From Deltaproteobacteria bacterium (GTDB taxonomy: Bacteria; Desulfobacterota; Desulfarculia; Adiutricales; Adiutricaceae), in contig JAIRZX010000699.1 in assembly GCA_031267005.1 (NCBI GenBank), positions 1 to 6,127 on the forward strand: a stretch of DNA of 6,127 nucleotides. Reading direction: 5' to 3'. Each line of letters starts with the position of its first letter. Position 1 is the stretch's first letter. Positions 1 to 5,743 of this stretch are shown in pieces. The translations under genes were made by a program, and so were the position numbers. The notes beneath the pieces are model-generated. The model searched no databases, was not told the DNA's origin, and saw only the letters and a list, made by a program, of their open reading frames with translations.

Positions 1-660
1 TTCACCCCCGAAAGCTACCTGTGCCCCGGCGCCTCCAAGGGACTGGGGCTCCCCCCCAACCCCCGCGCCAACTTCCCGGGCGGCGAGGCCGCCATGTACC
101 GCTATTTCTCCGACGGAAACGAATGCACCGCCGAGGGCCGCGCCGAGGCCGAGCGCTTGCGAGCCGAGGGCTTCCGGGAAACGGCCGTGAAGGAATTCCT
201 GGAGGGGGAGGGCTACAAGAAGAGCTGCGAGCTCGCGGCCGATTACCACAGCAGCTCGTTCCCGATCCTGGAGCCCGAGGGCGGGGTGGCGGTCCTGAGG
301 CCCATCGTCGCGGCGGACGCGTCCCGTCCGCCCAAGGTGGCGCTGATGCTCGCGGACGCGCTGCAGCTCTCGGCCCTGGTCGTGCTCGCCAACTTCGCCC
401 GCCCGGGACTGGACAACGTCCGCGTCCCCCTCGCCTCGGGATGCGCGAGCCTGGCAGCCCTCCCCCTCTACGAGGCCGGCCAGGAAACCCCCAGGGCCGT
501 CATCGGGCTGGCCGACGTGGCCTCTCGCCGCAAAATGGGCAGGCTCCTGCAACGCAAGTACCTGTCCATGTCCGTGCCCTGGCGGCTATACGCCGAGATG
601 GAAAGCAACGTGGACTCCAGCTTCCTGTCGCGGCCTTTCTGGAAAAAGATGCTCGTCTGA
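1..660 (+). CDS. DUF169 family protein, 3' part (5' end outside window)
   Basis: The reading frame is open from base 1 and ends with TGA at 658-660, giving 219 visible residues. The ATG at 94 is internal, because the 31 codons before it are in frame and match the family. Visible hallmarks are a CPGA motif (Cys8) followed by a Gly/Leu-rich turn, and near residue 146 an SGC motif (Cys148) followed about 20 residues later by PRAVIGLADVASRRKM. Both recall the DUF169 (PF02596) pattern of a conserved CPGA and a later SGC plus a G-x-x-D-x-x-x-R block. Other visible cysteines are at 42 and 76. There is no signal peptide or membrane segment in the visible part, so it is probably cytoplasmic. DUF169 proteins are common in anaerobic bacteria and archaea and have no established function; the conserved cysteines would allow metal or cofactor binding, but that is inference. 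The gene converges on the cytochrome maturation genes and is not part of their operon. The family call rests on remembered motifs, not a search. Confidence 0.72.
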   Translation, partial: FTPESYLCPGASKGLGLPPNPRANFPGGEAAMYRYFSDGNECTAEGRAEAERLRAEGFRETAVKEFLEGEGYKKSCELAADYHSSSFPILEPEGGVAVLRPIVAADASRPPKVALMLADALQLSALVVLANFARPGLDNVRVPLASGCASLAALPLYEAGQETPRAVIGLADVASRRKMGRLLQRKYLSMSVPWRLYAEMESNVDSSFLSRPFWKKMLV

Positions 661-862
661 CAGCGCCAGCCGGGAGCCGCCCGCCCGGCGGCGGGGGCGC
701 GAAAAAGGCGCCCGCCCGGAGGGAGCGGGCTTGCCCGCGAGAAGGCGCCCGCCCGGCGCGGGGCCGGACAGCCGTCCGCCGCCGGAAAGCCGGCCTCGGG
801 GGGTCCCGGGAACGCCGCCCGCCGTCCCCCGGCGCGCGGCAGCGGCGCCGGCCGGCCGCCGG
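661..862. other. Convergent intergenic spacer, very GC-rich, with hairpins and short repeats
   Basis: This 202-base gap lies between the end of the DUF169 gene (+) and the end of resC (-). It contains an imperfect terminator-like hairpin at 695-713, a tight inverted repeat GCGGGC-TT-GCCCGC at 725-738, and a 15-base direct repeat AAGGCGCCCGCCCGG at 705-719 and 742-756. The core CGCCCGCCCGG is found a third time at 678-688. A further GGCC-rich palindromic patch lies at about 847-858. No coding sequence in either direction is convincing. The likely role is transcription termination for both converging units, although no good T-tract follows any stem. Confidence 0.5.
695..713. terminator. Candidate bidirectional terminator hairpin between DUF169 gene and resC
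   Basis: GGGCGC (695-700) and GCGCCC (708-713) form a 6-bp all-GC stem around the 7-base loop GAAAAAG. It lies 34 bases after the DUF169 stop codon, in a convergent spacer. No U-run follows on either strand, so it does not meet the usual intrinsic-terminator pattern. The call rests on position and stem strength only. Confidence 0.28.
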
Positions 863-1651
863 TCAGTAGGTATGCACGCTCTGCGGGGCCGTGGGCAGGT
901 AGTTGACGCCCAGCCAGGTAATCATGAGGAACGCGAAGGCCAGGGGGGGGACGAGCATGGTCCACGTGCCCCTGCGGCCGGAGCGCCGCAGGTGGATGTA
1001 GGCGAGGAAGGCGCCGCAGGTGGCGAACGCCCAGGTCTCCTTAGGGTCCCAGGACCAGAAGCCGCCCCAGGCCTCCTCGGCCCAAAGCGAGCCCAGGATG
1101 AGCCCCAGCATCAGAAAGCCGGTGCCGACGCGGCAGAGCCTGTCGGTGAGCTCGACCAGCCCCTCGTCGGGGAGGCCCCTGCGCCGCCTTGCCAGCGCCA
1201 TGGCCGATCCCACGGCGCACGAGGCGAGGAGCGCGTAGGAGAGGATGTACAGGGTAACGTGCGGTATGAAGTAGGGGCTCTGCAGGGCCGGCATGAGCGC
1301 CTTGGAGTGGATCTCCGGCTTGAAGACGTTCACGAGGGCGAAGGCGGAGGCGGTCACCGCCCCGAAGCTTAGGAGCCACGGGTGCCCGAAGCTCCTGAAC
1401 GCCATGAGCCCGCACAGCGGGAGGAAGAACGAGTACCACAGCCTGGTTTCCCCCATGGTCCTGAACGGCGGTCGCTCCAGGCTCAGCCACAGCCCGCAGG
1501 TGAAGGCCAGGGTCACGAGGGCGCCCGCTAGAACGAGGGCTGACGCGGCGCGCGGCCTCCTGAACGCCAGCGCGGCCGAAGCGAGCCACAGCGCGGCGGA
1601 CAGCGGCCCCAGGACCGCGTACAGCGTCCAGGTCACGTGGAAATGGCCCAT
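863..1651 (-). CDS. resC: ResC/CcsA-type cytochrome c synthase subunit (System II)
   Basis: This 262-residue, strongly hydrophobic membrane protein has the hallmark WWD domain of heme-handling proteins: AEEAWGGFWSWDPKETWAF at about residues 191-209. Conserved-type histidines flank it: His131 in PHVTLYILSYA and His220 in AYIHLR. In the CcsA/ResC family such histidines ligate heme from outside while WWD presents it for attachment. Residues 62-80, with RTMGETRLWYSFFLPL, match the other usual family block. About eight membrane segments can be seen, and the length is normal for unfused ResC/CcsA. With ResB it moves heme to the outer face of the membrane and joins it to CXXCH cysteines of apocytochromes c. 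The ATG at 1651 follows a strong ribosome site and lies 4 bases after the resB stop, so the pair is almost certainly cotranscribed. The name ccsA would be equally correct. Confidence 0.92.
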   Translation of the reverse strand: MGHFHVTWTLYAVLGPLSAALWLASAALAFRRPRAASALVLAGALVTLAFTCGLWLSLERPPFRTMGETRLWYSFFLPLCGLMAFRSFGHPWLLSFGAVTASAFALVNVFKPEIHSKALMPALQSPYFIPHVTLYILSYALLASCAVGSAMALARRRRGLPDEGLVELTDRLCRVGTGFLMLGLILGSLWAEEAWGGFWSWDPKETWAFATCGAFLAYIHLRRSGRRGTWTMLVPPLAFAFLMITWLGVNYLPTAPQSVHTY

Positions 1652-1655
1652 GGCG

Positions 1656-3128
1656 TCAAGCCCCCTCCCCTGCCGGGGCGCCGCGGCGGGCCGGAGCGGT
1701 CCCCGGGGAAGCCTTGCCCGCCGGCCTCCCGGACAGCACCAGCCCGGCCGCTCCCAGAAACCACAGGACGAAGCCCGCCCTGCTCACGGGCCTCCAGCGG
1801 TCGCCAACCAGGAGGAACCTGGACCAAAGCGACATCGGCCCGGCCGCCGTGTCGTAGCCGTACTGGTAGACGCGCCAGGGCCCGGCGGTCAAGGGAGAGT
1901 TCACCTCCACCTCGCGCTCCGCCTCCACGCCCTCGCGGGTGAAGACCTTGACCTTGGAGACGAAGCGCCTCGGGGCGGCTCCGGTCATGACGAGCACCCT
2001 TTCTTCCCCAAGCACCATGTAGGCTGGAGGCACCATGGAGCTGCCCGAGGACACCCAGCCCTCCGCCGCCGCGCCGCCGCCCGAGGGCCGGACGCGTACC
2101 CGCGCCGCCTGGGCGGAAGCCTTGAGGACCGCCCTGGCGAAGGCGCCGCCGCCCACGGGCGCGGCCTTGGGCAGGAACTCCAGGACCTCCAGCTCGAAGC
2201 CGGGCAGGCTTTCCGAACCCGCGCCGTCCAGCGCGTAAGTGACGGGGGCGGCTTCCGGGAGCGGGACGCCGGTATTCCGGTCGATGAGCGCCAGGCTCGC
2301 CGGGTACTCCTCCATGTCGAAGTCGTCCAGGCGGACGGCCACGGGAAGCTCGGGGGGGGCTGAGCCGCCTCCGGCCGCAGCGTCCGCCCGCCACTCCACG
2401 TGGCCTTCGGAGACGGTCATGAAATGGCGCTCCCGGTCCGAGGCCCCCAGCCCGAGCCCGGCGAGCGCCAGGAAAAGGCCCAGGTGGTTCAGGACGAAGA
2501 CCGGCTTCCTGGGCTTTAATAAGCCTTTGGCTCCGGCGGCAGAAAGGGACATGAGCAGGGCCAGGAACAGGAAGGCGAACGGCGGCGAGGCCGTGAGCCC
2601 GAAAAGGCCCAGCGAGGCGAGCGTCCCGTGCCCGGAATCCAGGACCGACGCGCCCGGGCCGGGCGCCGACTGCGGCACGAGGCCCATCCAGAGAGCGAAG
2701 GCTACGAAGAAGCAGATTAGCGCGGACGCGAAAGGGGCGCCCCCCAGAAAGCGCAGGGCCCTGCTCGCGGGGAAGGCCAGCCGAAGGAAGCCGGGAAGCG
2801 CCGCGAGCCCGAGTAGCGCGAAGTTCAAAGGCGCCTTGAACGCCTTGGGGTCCGGCGGACCGAAGAAGGCCCCAGCGGCGAACCCTCCGGCCGTTATGCC
2901 AGCGCACAGCAAGAACGCCTCGGAAAGCCCCCAGGGTCTTCGGCGGGGCGGGACGGGAGCGGCGGGGGGGCCGCCTTCAGTCCCTTCCGGGGTCCCGTCC
3001 GCGCCAGGCGCGGATACCCCGTCAGGGGCGTCCGCGTCCTCACCCGTCGGGGCCGGGACCGCGTCCTCCTCGGCCGGGGCCGGGGCCGCGTCTTCAGGAA
3101 GGCCGGACAACGGGTCGATTGGCGTCAT
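1656..3128 (-). CDS. resB: ResB/Ccs1-type cytochrome c biogenesis protein (System II)
   Basis: From the ATG at 3128 the product has 490 residues. It begins with an acidic, Ala/Pro/Asp-rich tail (residues 1-60) and a PPRRRPW junction, then has membrane segments at about 70-90, 100-118, 132-150, 182-199 and 208-228. A large extracytoplasmic domain (about 229-448) and a last membrane segment (about 451-466) follow. His215, in VFVLNHLGLFLALAG, sits in a membrane segment where ResB proteins keep a heme-ligating histidine. The block EREVEVNSPLTAGPWRVYQYGYD (in parts, about residues 404-426) and the following FLLVGDRW are typical of the ResB C-terminal domain. ResB is the partner of ResC: together they form the heme channel and lyase on the outer membrane face. 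An in-frame ATG at 3191 would add 21 residues. I prefer 3128 because the extra stretch uses many A/T-ending codons unlike the rest, has no well-placed ribosome site, and overlaps a candidate promoter. The GAGGA before 3128 is 14 bases away, so the start is not certain. Confidence 0.85.
   Translation of the reverse strand: MTPIDPLSGLPEDAAPAPAEEDAVPAPTGEDADAPDGVSAPGADGTPEGTEGGPPAAPVPPRRRPWGLSEAFLLCAGITAGGFAAGAFFGPPDPKAFKAPLNFALLGLAALPGFLRLAFPASRALRFLGGAPFASALICFFVAFALWMGLVPQSAPGPGASVLDSGHGTLASLGLFGLTASPPFAFLFLALLMSLSAAGAKGLLKPRKPVFVLNHLGLFLALAGLGLGASDRERHFMTVSEGHVEWRADAAAGGGSAPPELPVAVRLDDFDMEEYPASLALIDRNTGVPLPEAAPVTYALDGAGSESLPGFELEVLEFLPKAAPVGGGAFARAVLKASAQAARVRVRPSGGGAAAEGWVSSGSSMVPPAYMVLGEERVLVMTGAAPRRFVSKVKVFTREGVEAEREVEVNSPLTAGPWRVYQYGYDTAAGPMSLWSRFLLVGDRWRPVSRAGFVLWFLGAAGLVLSGRPAGKASPGTAPARRGAPAGEGA
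1661..1670 (-). promoter_or_regulatory. Ribosome binding site of resC, overlapping the end of resB
   Basis: On the minus strand the run GGGGAGGGGG lies 9 bases before the resC ATG at 1651 and inside the last codons of resB (stop at 1656-1658). This fixes the resC start and suggests translational coupling of the two subunits. Confidence 0.6.
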
Positions 3129-3176
3129 GGGCGTGAAGGCAGTCCTCGATCGAGAGGCCGGCGGGGCCGGCCCTGG

Positions 3177-3205
3177 AAAATAGCCTGGCATGAAACGCCG
3201 GGCAA
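3177..3205 (-). promoter_or_regulatory. Candidate sigma-70-type promoter for resB-resC
   Basis: On the minus strand TTGCCC (3205-3200) and TATTTT (3182-3177) are separated by exactly 17 bases. Each matches four of six consensus positions. Transcription would start near 3170, giving a leader of about 42 bases to the ATG at 3128 and excluding the upstream ATG at 3191. The site lies after the hairpin behind nrfA, where a second promoter would make sense. It is a weak match in one of the few A+T-richer spots of this spacer. Confidence 0.35.
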
Positions 3206-3424
3206 ATCAGTTGGCTCCTCTGGGGAGAAACGCCCCTTAAAAGTCGGCCGGAGCGCCTCCGGAGGCGGGTACGGGCCACGGGGCGAACGGGCTCGGCTGC
3301 CGCTGGCCGGAGGCCCCGCCCGCTCCGCAAGCCCGCCCTCCCGGCGCGGCCCGCGACCGTCTCTCCGCACGATACCGCCTTCGCGCCGCCCGACCGCCGC
3401 CTGCGCCTTCGCAGGCCACACGCA

Positions 3425-3451
3425 AAGACGCCGGGGCGGCCCCGGCGTCTT
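3425..3451 (-). terminator. Perfect 12-bp hairpin after nrfA, probable terminator or attenuator
   Basis: AAGACGCCGGGG (3425-3436) and CCCCGGCGTCTT (3440-3451) are exact reverse complements around a 3-base loop. Read in the direction of nrfA, the stem begins 45 bases after the stop codon and is followed by T then GCGTGTG, so the T-run is only three long. The stem is far too perfect for chance. It could end transcription of nrfHA, partly end it so that resBC gets less, or protect the 3' end of the nrfHA message. It would form on either strand, but no plus-strand gene precedes it. Confidence 0.6.
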
Positions 3452-3496
3452 CGGAATATCGGTCGGGGAGGCCGGGCCGCGACGGCCCTCCCGCAA

Positions 3497-5014
3497 TCAG
3501 ATGCGGCCTGCGTCCCTGGCGGACTGGACCCACTGGGGCACGACGGTCTCCACGAACTCCGCCTTTGCGGCGCGGAGGGCCGGCATGTCGAGCCCTATCC
3601 AGGCCTGGGCCTTGTCGAGGGTCGAGATGTCGGGCAATTCGACCGGCGGCGCGCCCAACTCGGCCAGGAGCGGCTGGAGGGCCAGCTGGGCCTGCATGGC
3701 CTTGTCCAGGCCGAGCGAGAGGACCCTGGCGGTCTCGAGCGGGGCGTGGAAGCTCGCTCCGTGGGAAGCCACGCCGTAGTCCCAGCGCCACTGGCTGGCC
3801 CTCACGAGCTTCCTCGCCTCTGCGAGCTGCCCGTCCGAGGCGCCCGCGTCCATCGCGGCCTTTACCATGACGTGGGCGCGGAACAGCTCGGCCTCGAGCC
3901 TGTCGCGGATCTCTATCACCTTGTCCTGGCGTTCGTACACGTAGGACCTCAGGGCCTCCTCGGAGTCGCGGTGGCAGGTGCCGCAGGTGGACGACACGTC
4001 CGCCAGGGGGCTGCGGAGCTGGTGGTTGGAGTACTTGAGGCCGCCTTCGGACACGTAGGGCATGTGGCAGTCGGCGCAGGAGACGCCCTTGCGTCCGTGG
4101 GGGCCCTGGCGGAAGAGCTCCCAGTCGGGGTGCTGGGCCTTGATTATGGGCGTTTTGGAGACGGCGTTGACGAAGTCGTAGTACTCGGTCTCGTCGTAGT
4201 ACTTCTCGATCTGCTCGGCGGTCACCACCTCGAGCTCCGCCGGGCCCTTGCCCCAGTCGCCGCCGTCCCACGGGAAGGTGAGGTACTTGCCCTCGCCTCG
4301 GAAGTAATACTCGACGTGGCACTGGGCGCACACCAGGCTCCTCATCTCCTGGTCGGAGGCCTTGGCCACGTCCTTGCCGGCCCTCTCGAAGACCTCCTTG
4401 AGGGCGGGGCGGGAGATGGAAAGGGACATGGTGGCCGGATCGTGGCAGTCGGCGCAGCCGATGGGGTTGACTATCTGTTCGCCCATCGCGCTCCAGTCGG
4501 ACTTGTAGAACGCGGCGGCCCCTACCTCGCCCATCACCCTGGGCACGTCGGGGCTCTTGCAGGTCCAGCAGTTGGCCATCTGGAGGTCCTTGCCGCCCCC
4601 GACCCCCGGGCTCCCGGTCCTAAGCGTTTCGCGCATGTCCCGTATGGCGTGGAAGTGGCCCCGGGGGGCCTTGTAATCCCTCGCGAAGGCGTAGCCGGCC
4701 CAGAAGACGGCCAGGGCCGGCCTGTCCTTCAAGGTGTCCTGGACCTCGCTTCCGAGGTGCTTGGACTTGAAGTCCGTCTCGGCCGTCTTGGACCAGGTCT
4801 CGTACTCCCGGGGGTAGTTCAGGCCCCACTTTTCGTTGCGCGCCTCGATGCCGGTTATCTCGACCTTCTTGTTGTTGAAGACGGAGGCGGTCTCGGCCCT
4901 CTTCTCGCCGACCACGTAAGCCGCTAAACCCAGTATCACGACCCCCGCGGCCACGCCGCAGAAGATGAAGACGCCTATAATCCAGGCGGAGACTGAAGAC
5001 TGGTTGCTGGACAT
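3497..5014 (-). CDS. nrfA: Ammonia-forming cytochrome c nitrite reductase, catalytic subunit NrfA
   Basis: The 505-residue product has five heme-binding motifs: CWTCK (149-153, the active-site heme with lysine as axial ligand), CADCH (187-191), CAQCH (229-233), CADCH (313-317) and CGTCH (344-348). The NrfA catalytic set is present: Arg132 in TLRTG, Tyr236 in CHVEYYF and His295 in IKAQHPDWELF. Glu235, Lys292 and Gln294 sit where the family binds calcium. Further histidines placed like distal heme ligands are His306, His331 and His418 or His423. The enzyme reduces nitrite to ammonium with six electrons outside the cytoplasmic membrane, and can also reduce NO and hydroxylamine. One hydrophobic segment at about 11-35 exports the protein; no clear AXA cleavage site follows, so it may stay as an anchor. 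The ATG at 5014 lies 22 bases after nrfH, with a G-rich GGGGG five bases before it. Length is normal for the family. Confidence 0.97.
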   Translation of the reverse strand: MSSNQSSVSAWIIGVFIFCGVAAGVVILGLAAYVVGEKRAETASVFNNKKVEITGIEARNEKWGLNYPREYETWSKTAETDFKSKHLGSEVQDTLKDRPALAVFWAGYAFARDYKAPRGHFHAIRDMRETLRTGSPGVGGGKDLQMANCWTCKSPDVPRVMGEVGAAAFYKSDWSAMGEQIVNPIGCADCHDPATMSLSISRPALKEVFERAGKDVAKASDQEMRSLVCAQCHVEYYFRGEGKYLTFPWDGGDWGKGPAELEVVTAEQIEKYYDETEYYDFVNAVSKTPIIKAQHPDWELFRQGPHGRKGVSCADCHMPYVSEGGLKYSNHQLRSPLADVSSTCGTCHRDSEEALRSYVYERQDKVIEIRDRLEAELFRAHVMVKAAMDAGASDGQLAEARKLVRASQWRWDYGVASHGASFHAPLETARVLSLGLDKAMQAQLALQPLLAELGAPPVELPDISTLDKAQAWIGLDMPALRAAKAEFVETVVPQWVQSARDAGRI

Positions 5015-5036
5015 GGGAACCCCCGGGGTCTTGTTT

Positions 5037-5612
5037 CTATAGCATGCTCTTGAGCCAGTCGGGGACCGGCGAGTCGGGATGGGGAGCGCTCATGGACACG
5101 GCCGAGCCGAGGTTGCTCACGCGGGTGTGGGGAACCTCGCGGTGGCAGTCCCAGCAGGCCTTCGCCTTGCCGCTCAGCATGTCCTCGAAGTTCGTGTTCA
5201 TGCGCGTGAACTCCGTCACGAGAGGGGAATGGCAGCGCAGGCAGTTCTCAAGAATCACCCTGTCCGTGCCCCCCACCGGGCGGATCACCTGGGGCGGCTC
5301 GGAAAAGGTGAAGACGGAAGCGTGGTAGAGGCCGTCGGTGGCCTTGAAGAGCCATTTCTCGACCGCGCCCGACTGGGGCACGTGGCAGTCGTTGCAGGTC
5401 GTCCACGGGCGGTGGCTGCTGGCCTGCCAAGACTGGTACCAGGGGGCCATGATATGGCAGTTCACGCAGGTCTCGGGCTCGTCGCCGAGGTAGCTGGGGA
5501 ACCTGGAGACGTACATGGTCCAGATAGCCATCCCCGCGAGGAGGCCCAGGACGGCGGAGCCGACATACAGCCACTTGTTGGCGAAACTGAAACCCAGCGG
5601 CAACTTGACCAT
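5037..5612 (-). CDS. nrfH: Tetraheme quinol dehydrogenase NrfH, membrane partner of NrfA
   Basis: The 191-residue protein has one N-terminal membrane helix (about 14-33) and four heme motifs: CVNCH (49-53), CNDCH (73-77), CLRCH (124-128) and CWDCH (153-157). Met55, two residues after the first motif, matches the methionine that ligates heme 1 in Desulfovibrio vulgaris NrfH. Lys86 and Asp93 in KWLFKATDG keep the spacing of that protein's quinol-site Lys82 and Asp89. NrfH belongs to the NapC/NirT group; it oxidises menaquinol and feeds electrons straight to NrfA, with which it forms a membrane complex. It is the first gene of the operon, 22 bases before nrfA. I chose the ATG at 5612 because GGAG stands six bases before it. 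An in-frame ATG at 5633 would add MSRSERS, but it has no ribosome site and is preceded directly by the inverted repeat GCCGCC-CC-GGCGGC (5634-5647). Confidence 0.95.
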   Translation of the reverse strand: MVKLPLGFSFANKWLYVGSAVLGLLAGMAIWTMYVSRFPSYLGDEPETCVNCHIMAPWYQSWQASSHRPWTTCNDCHVPQSGAVEKWLFKATDGLYHASVFTFSEPPQVIRPVGGTDRVILENCLRCHSPLVTEFTRMNTNFEDMLSGKAKACWDCHREVPHTRVSNLGSAVSMSAPHPDSPVPDWLKSML

Positions 5613-5696
5613 GGACCGCTCCGATCGGGACATGCCGCCCCGGCGGCTTGACGCTTTGGAGGGCCGGCCCCAGGCCTGGCCCGAATCTCGGTAAGC
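5613..5696 (-). other. Predicted 5' leader of the nrfHA message, rich in palindromes
   Basis: From the predicted transcription start near 5696 to the nrfH ATG at 5612 there are about 84 bases. They contain GGGCCGGCCC (5661-5670), CCAGGCCTGG (5670-5679) and GCCGCC-CC-GGCGGC (5634-5647), which can fold into several alternative stems just before the ribosome site. The leader could affect mRNA stability or initiation. No known riboswitch class is recognised. Confidence 0.35.
5619..5622 (-). promoter_or_regulatory. Ribosome binding site deciding the nrfH start
   Basis: GGAG on the minus strand, six bases before the ATG at 5612, is the only well-placed Shine-Dalgarno sequence near the N-terminus. 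It favours the shorter protein over the ATG at 5633. Confidence 0.55.
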
Positions 5697-5702
5697 GCCT
5701 GT

Positions 5703-5711
5703 ATTTTAGCA
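5703..5711 (-). promoter_or_regulatory. Extended -10 promoter element of nrfHA
   Basis: On the minus strand TGCTAAAAT is an extended -10 element (TGN followed by TAAAAT, five of six matches to TATAAT). It sits in a local A+T-rich island within GC-rich DNA. The start of transcription would be near 5696. The place for a -35 box (about 5726-5731, AGTTTA) is poor, as usual for a promoter that depends on an activator. Confidence 0.6.
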
Positions 5712-5729
5712 TAATTAGAGGCCGATAAA

Positions 5730-5743
5730 CTGATCCACATCAA
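5730..5743 (-). promoter_or_regulatory. FNR-type operator upstream of nrfHA
   Basis: The minus strand reads TTGATGTGGATCAG, which matches nine of ten fixed positions of the FNR consensus TTGAT-N4-ATCAA. Its centre (5736.5) is about 40.5 bases upstream of the start predicted from the -10 element, one base from the -41.5 placing typical of class II FNR-activated promoters. The inferred role is activation of nrfHA when oxygen is absent. Another Crp/Fnr-family regulator with a similar site (for example a DNR/NNR-like NO sensor) is possible. Confidence 0.68.

Larger units (their letters stand above)
3129..3496. other. Spacer between nrfA and resB
   Basis: This 368-base gap between nrfA and resB carries a perfect hairpin right after nrfA (3425-3451), a candidate resB promoter (3177-3205), a 14-base palindrome CGCCTCCGGAGGCG at 3254-3267 and a palindrome CTCGATCGAG at 3145-3154. 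No frame in it looks like a real gene. The long frames crossing it run on into nrfA in a wrong register and are rich in Arg, Pro and Gly, as expected for shadows of GC-rich DNA. Confidence 0.55.

Noticed and set aside
1633..2907. 424-codon minus-strand frame overlapping resB
   Set aside because: It is in another register of resB, and its product is Arg/Gly/Pro-rich with no membrane segments or domains. The resB frame gives a coherent membrane protein.
1293..3183. Long plus-strand frames opposite resB and resC
   Set aside because: The products are low-complexity Ser/Pro/Arg/Ala sequences with no ribosome sites or domains. They are shadows of the minus-strand genes.
3129..3191. Upstream ATG at 3191 as start of resB
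   Set aside because: Codon use in the 21 extra codons differs from the gene body, no ribosome site is well placed, and the stretch overlaps a candidate -10 element. It remains possible.
3125..4331. Minus-strand frames covering the nrfA-resB spacer and extending into nrfA
   Set aside because: They are Arg-rich out-of-register readings of nrfA that run on through a GC-rich spacer, with no family likeness.
4556..4570. CWTCK in NrfA as a mutated heme motif
   Set aside because: A lysine in place of histidine at the first motif is the defining trait of classical NrfA active sites, not damage.
3746..4927. 393-codon open frame on the plus strand, antisense to nrfA
   Set aside because: It lies wholly inside nrfA, which has five heme motifs and all catalytic residues. 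The translated product is rich in Val, Gly, Leu and His with no recognisable motif, a normal effect of GC-rich codon bias on the opposite strand.
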